37,183 nucleotides of DNA from Peptococcaceae bacterium BICA1-8. GTDB lineage: Bacteria; Bacillota; Peptococcia; Peptococcales; BICA1-8. Location: the NCBI GenBank assembly GCA_000802045.1, contig JUEF01000127.1, forward strand, positions 1 through 37,183. Direction: 5' to 3'. How positions within the stretch are numbered: the stretch's first letter is position 1; each line of letters starts with the position of its first letter. A program made the translations under genes and the position numbers. A model generated the notes under the pieces. It was not told where the DNA came from, made no database searches, and was given only the letters and a program-made list of their open reading frames with translations. Positions 15,449 through 23,306 of this stretch are shown in pieces.

Positions 15449-15490
15449 TAGTAAAAGGTATTTATACCTTTTACTAGGACGTTTTATTTT
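15443..15490 (+). terminator. Leader terminator (attenuator) of the ANTAR gene
   Basis: A perfect 18-bp stem, ACGTCCTAGTAAAAGGTA (15443-15460) with its complement (15465-15482), has a TTTA loop and a TTTATTTTT tail. It lies between promoter and first gene, so by default transcription should stop here unless P2 forms. Confidence 0.92.
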
Positions 15491-15512
15491 TAGGAAGGTG
15501 AGCTTATGGCCA

Positions 15513-16094
15513 ATGGGGACATCTATAGTGTTAGGAATTCAAGGCAAAGAGTTATCCAAGCAGATCAAAAGCTGCTTAAATCACATGGGCTCTACCTCAG
15601 TCCAGGAAGCAAAGGATGCTGATAACCTATTAAGATTAACCAGACTGCAATCACCTAAATTAATTATTTTTGATCCCGGTTCTTATGGACCTAATGGTAT
15701 CCAAATAGGTAAAATAATAACACGAGAAAAAATAGCACCTGTAATCTTTATAGTCTCCCAGGCTGTTTATCGACAGTCGGTAGAAGATATAATCAACAAG
15801 GAAGCCTATGCTTCTACTTACTTAACAACACCTTTTACCGAAGAGCAGTTTAGAATTACTCTTACAACTACAATAGCCAGTTACAAAAAAATAACCGAAT
15901 TGGAACAAAAAATAATTAAGCTTAACGAAGCCCTTGCAGAAAAAAAGAAAATTACTCAAGCAAAAGAGATTCTAATTAATAGAAAAGGAATGACCGAACC
16001 TGATGCCCATCGTTATCTTCAGAGGAAAAGCATGGACACGGGAACTCCTATTAAAACAATCGCTCAGAAAGTAATTTATGATTACGAGCTTTAA
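15513..16094 (+). CDS. ANTAR-domain antiterminator with degenerate receiver
   Basis: About 193 residues: a receiver-like N-terminal domain, a coiled-coil linker (ELEQKIIKLNEALAEKKKI) and a C-terminal ANTAR RNA-binding domain (AKEILINRKGMTEPDAHRYLQRKSMD...IAQKVI). The receiver keeps an Asp in IIFDPGSYGPNG, but the N-terminal acidic pair is missing (SIVLGIQGKE) and the switch Lys is replaced (YLTTPF), so ordinary phosphorylation is doubtful. By its neighbours (amt, PII) it is a nitrogen regulator, comparable in type to clostridial NitR or NasR. The start is uncertain: AGGAAGGTG is ideally placed for an ATG at 15505 that is out of frame; I use the ATG at 15513 (GTG at 15498 is an alternative). 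Confidence 0.85.
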   Translation: MGTSIVLGIQGKELSKQIKSCLNHMGSTSVQEAKDADNLLRLTRLQSPKLIIFDPGSYGPNGIQIGKIITREKIAPVIFIVSQAVYRQSVEDIINKEAYASTYLTTPFTEEQFRITLTTTIASYKKITELEQKIIKLNEALAEKKKITQAKEILINRKGMTEPDAHRYLQRKSMDTGTPIKTIAQKVIYDYEL

Positions 16095-16123
16095 AACAGT
16101 ATAGTTTTTGGGCAACGATGTCC
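16093..16123 (+). promoter_or_regulatory. ANTAR-type two-hairpin leader, copy 2 (before amt)
   Basis: Just past the regulator stop codon, AAAAC-AGTATA-GTTTT (16093-16108) is followed by GGGC-AACGAT-GTCC (16110-16123, one G-T pair). The second loop has A1 and G4; the first has A1 but A at position 4. The 3' arm GTCC is part of the following terminator stem, the same architecture as copy 1, but the linker is only 1 nt. The hairpins are less canonical, so confidence is lower. Confidence 0.55.
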
Positions 16124-16170
16124 GTAGTTCTGTTCCCCCCAGGAGCAGGATTATGGACATTTTTGTTTTT
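16118..16170 (+). terminator. Intergenic terminator between the ANTAR gene and amt
   Basis: ATGTCC (16118-16123) pairs with GGACAT (16155-16160). An imperfect inner stem GTTCTGTTCC/GGAGCAGGAT has the CCCCA loop, and TTTTGTTTTT follows. It would make amt expression conditional on antitermination or a second promoter. Confidence 0.8.
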
Positions 16171-16215
16171 ATATATTAAAAAAATAAAATTTAATCAAAA
16201 GGAGTGTTTTGAAAA

Positions 16216-17616
16216 ATGAAAAAACTATTGTGTTTATTAAGCTTAATATTCTTATTATTGGTAATGGCAGCTCCCGCATTTGCAGCTGAAACTTTAGAAG
16301 AGGTCACCATAGCAATTGACACTATTTGGATTATGATTGCCGGTTTCCTGGTTTTCTTCATGCATGCAGGCTTTTCCCTAGTTGAGATTGGCTTTACCCG
16401 CTCAAAAAATTCTGTAAACATTTTAATGAAAAACATGCTGACTATAGCTGTCGGTGTAATTACCTTTTACGTTATCGGCTTTGCCTTTATGTTTGGAACA
16501 GATGCAGCAGGTCTTGTGGGTACTAGCGGCTTTCTAGTTAAAGGCTTTGGTGAATTGGATTTTGGTATCCCCACCTTAGGCTTCTGGTTCTTCCAAGCAG
16601 TATTTGCCGCTACTGCAGCAACAATAGTATCAGGGGCAGTTGCAGAACGTATAAAATTTGCAGCATATTTAATTTTAGCTTTTGTAATCACTAGTGTTAC
16701 TTATCCTATTGTAGGTCATTGGATTTGGGGCGGCGGCTGGTTAGCCGAACGAGGCTTTATAGATTTAGCTGGCTCAACTGTTGTGCATAGTGTTGGCGGC
16801 TGGTCTGCTTTAGTAGCTGCCTATCTTTTAGGTAGTCGGGTTGGTAAGTATGATAAAGACGGAAATGTAAATGCCATCCCAGGTCACAGTATCCCTCTAG
16901 GTGCATTAGGTGTTTTAATCCTGTGGTTTGGCTGGTTTGGTTTTAACCCTGGCAGTACCCTTTCCGGTAATGCTTATAACGATATTACCCTAATTGCCTC
17001 CACTACAATTTTAGCCGCTGCCAGTGGTACAATCAGTTCTATGGTTTACTCTTGGGTTAAATATGGAAAACCTGATATCACCTTAACCTTAAATGGTGCA
17101 TTAGCAGGTCTTGTAGCAATTACTGCCGGAGCCTTGGTTGTATCTCCTCTCGGTGCAATAGCTATTGGTGCTATCGCAGGTGTTGTTCTTGTTCTAGCAG
17201 TTACATTCTTTGATAATATTGTGAAAATAGACGATCCAGTAGGTGCAATATCTGTTCATGGTGTTTGTGGTGCATTAGGAACATTATTAATTGGCATTTT
17301 TGCTGTAGAGGGCGGCCTTGTTTACGGCGGAGGATTATCGTTGTTGGCTATCCAAGCAACAGGTGTAGGTGCGGTATTTATCTGGACAGTAGTAATAACC
17401 TTTATCGCTGTTAAAATAGTAGATGCTGTTGTGGGATTAAGGGTAAGTGCTGAGGAAGAAATTGAAGGCTTAGATATAGGTGAACATGGTATGTCAGCTT
17501 ATGGTGAATTCTTGTTAAATAACGTGTCAGCCATATTTAACGATAGCTTGCCCTATTCCGGTACGGTATCTACTGGTGGAACAAGAATTATTCCAAATCC
17601 GATAAAAGGCAATTGA
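16216..17616 (+). CDS. amt: Ammonium transporter (Amt/MEP)
   Basis: A trimeric ammonium channel of 466 residues. A cleavable signal (MKKLLCLLSLIFLLLVMAAPAFA) is followed by about 11 membrane helices. The two pore histidines are present in STVVHSVGGWSALVAAY and AISVHGVCGALGTLLIG, and the Amt signature FGWFGFNPGSTL is intact. The cytosolic tail has EEEIEGLDIGEHGMSAYGEF, the PII-contact motif, then about 40 extra residues that are unusual. AAAGGAGTG precedes the ATG. It lies downstream of a second ANTAR-type leader and upstream of a PII gene, the classical amtB-glnK pair. Confidence 0.97.
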   Translation: MKKLLCLLSLIFLLLVMAAPAFAAETLEEVTIAIDTIWIMIAGFLVFFMHAGFSLVEIGFTRSKNSVNILMKNMLTIAVGVITFYVIGFAFMFGTDAAGLVGTSGFLVKGFGELDFGIPTLGFWFFQAVFAATAATIVSGAVAERIKFAAYLILAFVITSVTYPIVGHWIWGGGWLAERGFIDLAGSTVVHSVGGWSALVAAYLLGSRVGKYDKDGNVNAIPGHSIPLGALGVLILWFGWFGFNPGSTLSGNAYNDITLIASTTILAAASGTISSMVYSWVKYGKPDITLTLNGALAGLVAITAGALVVSPLGAIAIGAIAGVVLVLAVTFFDNIVKIDDPVGAISVHGVCGALGTLLIGIFAVEGGLVYGGGLSLLAIQATGVGAVFIWTVVITFIAVKIVDAVVGLRVSAEEEIEGLDIGEHGMSAYGEFLLNNVSAIFNDSLPYSGTVSTGGTRIIPNPIKGN

Positions 17617-17650
17617 GAATTGAAAAATGAGAATTGAGAATTGAGAATTG
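17614..17650 (+). repeat. Short GAGAATT tandem repeat across the amt stop codon
   Basis: TGAGAATTGA units recur four times with a 7-8 bp spacing. The amt stop TGA is the first base triplet of the array. It resembles low-complexity intergenic arrays seen in clostridia. Confidence 0.6.
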
Positions 17651-17691
17651 ATTTTGTTGCCTTGAATATAACGAAAGGAATGATATTTCAT

Positions 17692-18033
17692 ATGAAAAAA
17701 ATTGAAGCTATAATTCGCCCAAATATGCTGGAGGAAGTAAAGAATGCTTTAGATAAGTTTGGAATAAGCGGCTTAACAATAACCCAGGTAATTGGCTGTG
17801 GCTTACAAAAGGGCCATACAGGAGTTTACCGTGGTCAAGAAATGAGTATTAACCTTTTGCCAAAAATAAAACTAGAAGTAGTTATTAAAACAGAATTACT
17901 GGAAGATGTTCTTGAAGTCATAAGTGATGCAGCTAAAACCGGGCAGGTAGGTGATGGCAAGATTTTCGTCTTTGATGTTATTGATGCCCTTCGAATAAGG
18001 ACAAACGAACGGGGTAGAAATGCCCTTAGCTAA
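17692..18033 (+). CDS. glnK: PII signal protein (GlnB/GlnK family)
   Basis: A trimeric nitrogen/energy sensor that binds ATP/ADP and 2-oxoglutarate and blocks Amt when nitrogen is plentiful. The 113 residues begin MKKIEAIIRPNMLEEVKNAL and hold the PII signature blocks KGHTGVYRGQE and TGQVGDGKIFVFDV. Tyr46 is kept, but position 51, the uridylylated Tyr in enterobacteria, is Met, so control is by ligand binding alone, or by another modification. I start at 17692 (AAAGGAA upstream), not at 17641. It is linked to amt and followed by a terminator. Confidence 0.95.
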   Translation: MKKIEAIIRPNMLEEVKNALDKFGISGLTITQVIGCGLQKGHTGVYRGQEMSINLLPKIKLEVVIKTELLEDVLEVISDAAKTGQVGDGKIFVFDVIDALRIRTNERGRNALS

Positions 18034-18064
18034 AAGGGCAAATTATATACTTCTATTTTAAAAG

Positions 18065-18096
18065 AGTGAAGGGGATTTTCCTTTCACTTTTTTTTT
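18065..18096 (+). terminator. Rho-independent terminator after the PII gene
   Basis: AGTGAAGG and CCTTTCACT form an imperfect stem followed by nine or more T. It ends the nitrogen cassette. The remaining 170 bp to the ABC gene are AT-rich, and I see no promoter there that I would trust. Confidence 0.85.
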
Positions 18097-18266
18097 GTTA
18101 TCAATTATATGAAAAATTTAATTTTTATAGAAACTTTTTTCCAAATATTTTATTATGTAGATGTGTTGTCATTCTCCAAAGAAAAGAGTAAACTAATATC
18201 GTTTTGGTATGCTAAATTTAGCTGTTTTATTGACTATCATAATAATATAGTAAGGGATGATGCCAT

Positions 18267-19997
18267 TTGATTAAGCTATCAAGGTTTCTTAAAATATATA
18301 CTGGCTCTATAATTCTTGTTTTTATCCTTGTATTTCTCCAGTCCCTTTCTCAGTTATACCTTCCTACATTAATGGCTAAGATTGTTGATGTTGGTATCGT
18401 TCAGGGTGATACCAATTACATTCTAAGAATTGGGTTTTTCATGCTTGTTGTAGCTGCAGGTGGGGTTATTTCTACAATTATAGCTAGCTTCTTATCAGCA
18501 AAAATAGGAGCCGGATTTGGAAAAGATGTTAGAGAACACATTTTTTCTAGAGTAGAAAGCTTTACACTCCACGAGTTCGATAAAATTGGCACTGCTTCTC
18601 TGATAACCAGGTCAACCAACGATATTACTCAAGTAGAGCGGGTACTAATGCTAATCCTGCGCATAATGATAAGTGCACCGATGATGGGCATCGGCGGTAT
18701 TATTATGGCTATATCAACAGACCTGAAACTATCACTCATTATTGTTATTGTTATCCCCATAATATCTATCGTGATTTTTTTCATTGCCAAAAAAGGTATG
18801 CCGCTTTTTAAAGCCATGCAGATAAAGCTTGATAAGTTAAATCTTGTCTCCCGAGAAGGTCTTACCGGCATAAGAGTAATCCGTGCGTTTAACCGCATTA
18901 ACCAGGAGCAGAAACGTTTTAATGAAGCCAATAAGGACCTTACCAATACTGCTATAAAAATTAACCAGATTATGGCAGCTGTAATGCCCATAATGATGCT
19001 GATAATGAATTTTGCAACTATAGCCATTATATGGTTTGGCGGCATTCGTATAGATAATGGGAGTATGCAGGTAGGGGATATGATGGCCTTTATCCAATAT
19101 ATTATGTTAATTATGTTCTCTCTAATAATGGTTTCCATGATGTTTGTCATGGTTCCCCGTGCTTCTGTTTCAGCAGTAAGGATTAATGAAGTTCTCGATA
19201 CTGTTCCCGAAATCAAAGACCCAGAGCACCCTAAAAAAAGCTCCACCAGTCAAAGAGGTTTTATTGAGTTTAGAAATGTTACCTTTAGTTACCCAGGAGC
19301 AGAAAAGCCCGCTCTAAGCAATATCTCCTTCAAAGCCAGACCAGGTGAAATGACAGCAATTATTGGCGGAACAGGTTCGGGAAAATCGACACTCATCAGC
19401 CTTATTCCTCGTTTCTATGATATAAATAGTGGCAATATATTAATTGAAGGCGTAAATGTTCATGAAGTTTCTCAAAAAACCCTTAGAGCAAAAATCGGCC
19501 TTGTACCTCAAAAATCAGTTCTCTTCACTGGTACAATTAGTGAAAATATCCGTTTTGGCAAAGATGATGCTAGTGATAGCGAGGTTTTACATGCAGCTGA
19601 AACTGCCCAGGCAATTGAATTCATTTCCGAAATACAGGATGGCTTTGCTTCAGTTATTGCTCAAGGCGGCAATAATTTGTCCGGAGGACAAAAACAGCGT
19701 CTGGCTATTGCCCGTGCTCTAGTTAGAAAGCCGGATATTTATATTTTTGATGACAGCTTCTCAGCCCTTGACTTTAAAACCGATGCAAAGCTCCGTAAAA
19801 AACTGAAGGAGGAAACAAAGAATTCTACTGTGCTGATAGTTGCGCAAAGGGTTAGTACTATTATGGATGCAGATCAAATTATAGTCTTAGACCAGGGAGA
19901 GATCGCCGGAATTGGAAAACACAAAGACCTTTTAAACACTTGTGAGGTTTATCGCGAAATTGTGTCTTCACAGCTGTCAGAGGAGGAATTAGCATGA
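18267..19997 (+). CDS. ABC exporter half-transporter, degenerate-site subunit
   Basis: A 576-residue type IV (B-family) ABC exporter: six membrane helices (residues about 12-295) and a nucleotide-binding domain with Walker A GGTGSGKST (367-375), Q415, signature LSGGQ (471-475) and Walker B IYIFDD. The catalytic Glu is Asp496 and the switch His is Gln527 (VAQR), so its own ATP site is degenerate. The next gene supplies the complementary half, as in BmrCD or TM287/288 heterodimers. The start is TTG with AAGGGATGA upstream. It overlaps the next gene by 4 bp (ATGA). Drug or lipid export is likely; the substrate is unknown. Confidence 0.93.
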   Translation: MIKLSRFLKIYTGSIILVFILVFLQSLSQLYLPTLMAKIVDVGIVQGDTNYILRIGFFMLVVAAGGVISTIIASFLSAKIGAGFGKDVREHIFSRVESFTLHEFDKIGTASLITRSTNDITQVERVLMLILRIMISAPMMGIGGIIMAISTDLKLSLIIVIVIPIISIVIFFIAKKGMPLFKAMQIKLDKLNLVSREGLTGIRVIRAFNRINQEQKRFNEANKDLTNTAIKINQIMAAVMPIMMLIMNFATIAIIWFGGIRIDNGSMQVGDMMAFIQYIMLIMFSLIMVSMMFVMVPRASVSAVRINEVLDTVPEIKDPEHPKKSSTSQRGFIEFRNVTFSYPGAEKPALSNISFKARPGEMTAIIGGTGSGKSTLISLIPRFYDINSGNILIEGVNVHEVSQKTLRAKIGLVPQKSVLFTGTISENIRFGKDDASDSEVLHAAETAQAIEFISEIQDGFASVIAQGGNNLSGGQKQRLAIARALVRKPDIYIFDDSFSALDFKTDAKLRKKLKEETKNSTVLIVAQRVSTIMDADQIIVLDQGEIAGIGKHKDLLNTCEVYREIVSSQLSEEELA

Positions 19998-21862
19998 GTG
20001 AAGAACGCAAAGATAAGCAGACAGACAAAGGGCAGAACCGAGGTCCACTGGCTGGTCCCCGTATGGGAATGCCTGTAGAAAAGGCAAAAGACTTCAAAGG
20101 CACACTAAGAAGACTTCTCGGATATCTAAAACCACATAAAATTCAACTTATAATAGTACTCCTAATGTCTGTTCTTAGTACGATGTTCAGTATTGTCAGC
20201 CCTAAAATTATGGGTAAAGCTATTACAAAAATATTTGAGGGAGTCATGCTTAGACTAAAAGGTGTCCAAGGAGTACAAATAGATTTTGATTATATCCTGC
20301 AGATAATATTGATATTAGCAGTGCTTTATCTAATAAGTGCCTTTTTTGGTTATATTCAGCAGTTTGTGATGGCTGGTGTAGCTCAAAAAACTGTTTATGA
20401 TTTAAGGAATGATATAAATGAAAAGCTTTACCGCCTGCCGCTAAAATACTTTGATTCACGGACCCATGGAGAAATTTTAAGTCGAGTTACAAATGATGTT
20501 GATAATATTGCAACTACCTTACAGCAAAGCATGACTCAGCTGATAACATCAATAATTACGTTGCTAGGTATTATAATCATGATGCTCTCCATAAGTCCAA
20601 TAATGACCCTTATTCTAATAATGACCTTACCTCTTTATGTTATTGTAACCAAAGCTATCGCAACTCGCTCTCAAAAACATTTTGCAGCTCAGCAAAAAGC
20701 TTTGGGTGAGCTAAATGGTCATGTAGAAGAAATGTATACCGGTCATAAAATTGTTAAGGCCTTCGGGCATGAAGAAAAAACCATAGAAAAGTTTAATACT
20801 ATTAACGAAAAGCTCTACGCTTCAGGCCGGAGAGCACAGTTTATATCTGGTATTATCATGCCTGTAATGGAATTTATCAATAATATTGGCTATGTATTTG
20901 TTAGCGTTGTAGGCGGAATATTTGTAACTCAACAAACCCTAGCAATAGGTGACGTGCAGGCCTTTATTCAATACTCAAGACAGTTCACTCACCCAATAAC
21001 TCAAGCAGCAAATATAGCTAATATTTTGCAGTCAACTATTGCTTCCGCTGAACGGGTATTTGAAATTTTAGATGAAAAGGAAGAGATACCTGAAAGCACA
21101 ACATCTAAAACAATTCCAGACCCCAGGGGTGAGGTTAAATTTCAAAATGTTAAGTTTAGCTACCAAGAAGATGTACCACTTATCGAGGATTTAAATATAG
21201 ATGTGCAACAAGGGCAGACTGTGGCCATTGTAGGCCCAACTGGTGCCGGGAAAACTACTCTTGTCAATCTATTGATGCGTTTTTATGAAACTAATGAGGG
21301 TATTATTACAGTTGACGGCGTCAATATAAAGGATTTGAAACGTAAGGATTTGCGAAGTATTTTTGGCATGGTGCTTCAAGAAACCTGGTTATTTAATGGC
21401 ACAATCAGAGATAATATTGCCTATGGTCAGGAAGGTGCTACCGAAGAAGATGTTTTTGGGGCAGCAAAAGCCGCTAACGCCGACCACTTTATTAGAACCC
21501 TTCCAGAGGGCTATAATACAATACTCAATGAAGAAGCCTCTAACATCTCCCAAGGTCAAAAGCAGCTTATTACTATTGCCCGCGCCTTGCTTGCTGACCC
21601 TGCTGTCCTTATTCTTGATGAAGCTACAAGTAGTGTTGATACAAGAACAGAATTCTATATCCAGAAGGCCATGACTGAGCTTATGAAAGGTAGAACAAGC
21701 TTTGTAATTGCCCATAGACTATCTACAATACGCAATGCAGATTTAATACTTGTTATGAATAATGGGACAATTATAGAGAAAGGCAACCATGATGAACTTC
21801 TTGCACAAGACGGTTTTTATGCTGATCTATATAACAGTCAATTTCTAAATAAAGCAGGATAA
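19994..21862 (+). CDS. ABC exporter half-transporter, consensus-site subunit
   Basis: A 622-residue partner of the preceding gene. A polar N-terminal extension of about 35 residues leads to six membrane helices and a nucleotide-binding domain with Walker A GPTGAGKTT, Walker B VLILDE with the catalytic Glu, and switch His in VIAHRLST. Its signature is altered to ISQGQ. Pairing it with subunit 1 gives one normal site (this Walker A/B plus LSGGQ from subunit 1) and one degenerate site, the standard heterodimer logic. The extracellular loop between helices 1 and 2 is longer than in subunit 1 (IFEGVMLRLKGVQGVQIDFDY). The start overlaps the previous stop, so the two are translationally coupled. Confidence 0.94.
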   Translation: MSEERKDKQTDKGQNRGPLAGPRMGMPVEKAKDFKGTLRRLLGYLKPHKIQLIIVLLMSVLSTMFSIVSPKIMGKAITKIFEGVMLRLKGVQGVQIDFDYILQIILILAVLYLISAFFGYIQQFVMAGVAQKTVYDLRNDINEKLYRLPLKYFDSRTHGEILSRVTNDVDNIATTLQQSMTQLITSIITLLGIIIMMLSISPIMTLILIMTLPLYVIVTKAIATRSQKHFAAQQKALGELNGHVEEMYTGHKIVKAFGHEEKTIEKFNTINEKLYASGRRAQFISGIIMPVMEFINNIGYVFVSVVGGIFVTQQTLAIGDVQAFIQYSRQFTHPITQAANIANILQSTIASAERVFEILDEKEEIPESTTSKTIPDPRGEVKFQNVKFSYQEDVPLIEDLNIDVQQGQTVAIVGPTGAGKTTLVNLLMRFYETNEGIITVDGVNIKDLKRKDLRSIFGMVLQETWLFNGTIRDNIAYGQEGATEEDVFGAAKAANADHFIRTLPEGYNTILNEEASNISQGQKQLITIARALLADPAVLILDEATSSVDTRTEFYIQKAMTELMKGRTSFVIAHRLSTIRNADLILVMNNGTIIEKGNHDELLAQDGFYADLYNSQFLNKAG

Positions 21863-21864
21863 TC

Positions 21865-21889
21865 GTAGGGGCGCCCATTGGGCGTCCGC
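21865..21889. repeat. GTAGGGGCGC palindromic repeat, solo copy
   Basis: GTAGGGGCGCCCATTGGGCG matches the arm at 3843-3864 except for two bases. Both changes fall on opposite positions of the same base pair in the CGCxC-ATT-GxGCG hairpin (G-C in one copy, C-G in the other). It lies 2 bp after the ABC gene. Confidence 0.7.
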
Positions 21890-21906
21890 ATTTATTTAGG
21901 TTAAAA

Positions 21907-21932
21907 AGAGGGCACCCACCTGGGTGCCCTCT
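21907..21932 (-). terminator. Terminator hairpin, convergent genes
   Basis: AGAGGGCACCC and its perfect complement surround a 4-nt loop, with TTTT on the minus-strand side. It overlaps the stop codon of the ATPase gene at 21931 and may also slow plus-strand readthrough from the ABC operon. Confidence 0.8.
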
Positions 21933-23034
21933 AAAATTCTTTCGCATATTTTAATATCCTACTTAATATTTCACCTCTTTTGGCATTTATGCCAGCAAAA
22001 TTCATATTAGGAATGTAGTATTCCTCCATCTCATCATGTACCTTTTTAGCTTGACTGATATATTCAATCCCTCGGTGGTATGCTTCCCAGAAACGTTCCT
22101 TGCAGGAATCAATTTCTTTTTCATAGGTATCGAGCTTATCGGGATCTAAAAACTGGTCAAAGTCAATTTCTGTTGTCGTAAACTTACTTAAATTTACCTT
22201 TAAGGGGTCAGTTCCATTTATAAAAGCAACTTTCAGCTTGGGGATAACTAAAAAGTCAAACTTCTCCGGATCTAAGGGGCAATGATATACCTCTGTATCA
22301 ATCCCCATTTCCTGAGCTCGGTCTAGCATTTTTCCAATAAATCTAGACTTGCCAGTTCCGGGTTCTCCTCGGAGAATATACACATTTTTTACCTCTAATA
22401 AAATACTATTCAGTTTATTAGCAGCGCCTTGGGGTGTTATAGCACTCCCAAATAAGTGTCTGGCTTTAGCAACTTGACTAAAGTCAGGTTCTACACCAGC
22501 AAAAACTTCGTTGGCAACATAGCGGGTAATCTTGTTTACTGGGGCAAAATCCATGCTCTCTGTAATATAGCTTTCCCATTCATCATGAACAACTTTAGCT
22601 TCCTTAAGACTGCAATAAGCGATCTTAAAAAGTCGACCTACTCTAGCATTAGAGGAAAGAACTTCTGACTTATTGGCCCGTATTCCCTCTTCATTCCAAA
22701 AATCTCCCAGATGGATAATCTCATCTACAGCACCAGGATTTTTAGGATCAACTATGTGGGGTGCGGTACCATCAATTAATGCAATTTTTAAAGCTGGAAT
22801 AACTAGCCCATCAATAGAGTTATTATCAGAAGAGCAGTTGTGAAGCTCAATGTCGAAGCCTTTTTCCAGCATGGCCTGGCCGATAGCCTTCATAAAGGTT
22901 GACTTGCCTACCCCAGGCCCCCCTTTGATACAAAAGATACGGGTTGCATCCTTATCAATTATAAAGTCGTAGAAAGAATAGAAACCATATGAAGTATTAC
23001 CGCCAGGGTAAAACTCCCTTAACTTACCACTCAC
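21931..23034 (-). CDS. Tandem P-loop ATPase, PRK06851-like
   Basis: A 367-residue cytoplasmic protein made of two homologous halves. Each has a Walker A (GGPGVGKS near residue 39; RGEPGTGKS near 223), then a Cys-containing strand (ELHNCSSD; EVYHCPLD), then LVIPALKIALIDGT or LVIPKLKVAFINGT, and later KKVHDEME or AKVVHDEWE. I recognise it as the uncharacterised PRK06851-type family common in spore formers; no function is established that I know of. The GTG start has GAGGAGGG 8 nt upstream. It lies downstream of the ger operon on the same strand, separated by about 270 bp. A link to sporulation is only inference from context. Confidence 0.8.
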   Translation of the reverse strand: MSGKLREFYPGGNTSYGFYSFYDFIIDKDATRIFCIKGGPGVGKSTFMKAIGQAMLEKGFDIELHNCSSDNNSIDGLVIPALKIALIDGTAPHIVDPKNPGAVDEIIHLGDFWNEEGIRANKSEVLSSNARVGRLFKIAYCSLKEAKVVHDEWESYITESMDFAPVNKITRYVANEVFAGVEPDFSQVAKARHLFGSAITPQGAANKLNSILLEVKNVYILRGEPGTGKSRFIGKMLDRAQEMGIDTEVYHCPLDPEKFDFLVIPKLKVAFINGTDPLKVNLSKFTTTEIDFDQFLDPDKLDTYEKEIDSCKERFWEAYHRGIEYISQAKKVHDEMEEYYIPNMNFAGINAKRGEILSRILKYAKEF

Positions 23035-23306
23035 ACTTATCCCTCCTCAATTTTCTTTGCAGTAAAAGATATATGTGGGAAGGAACTTAAAAAGAATAAA
23101 AAAATAGACCTTTAATCTATATACACAGAAAAAAGATATGGTTAAGGGAGTATATCGTTACGTTAGCGGAGCTCTGCCTCTTCCAACGCAAGTCAAGAAC
23201 CATCCCGGTTTGTCACCTAAGTTTGTTTGTAGGTTATCCGGTCATTTTCCAGCATGCTGCTTTTCTCCTTTCTCTGGATTTTGTGCTGTCCTTTAAAATA
23301 ACGATT
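23035..23306. other. Intergenic region without recognisable gene
   Basis: About 270 bp between the germination operon and the ATPase gene. The part at 23150-23290 is less AT-rich than typical spacers and shows no open frame with a start signal. It may be decayed coding sequence or a structured 3' region; I could not match it to a riboswitch class. Confidence 0.4.

Noticed and set aside
23150..23290. Riboswitch or structured RNA upstream of the tandem ATPase
   Set aside because: I compared it by eye with c-di-GMP, cobalamin, T-box and other common classes and found no matching conserved core.
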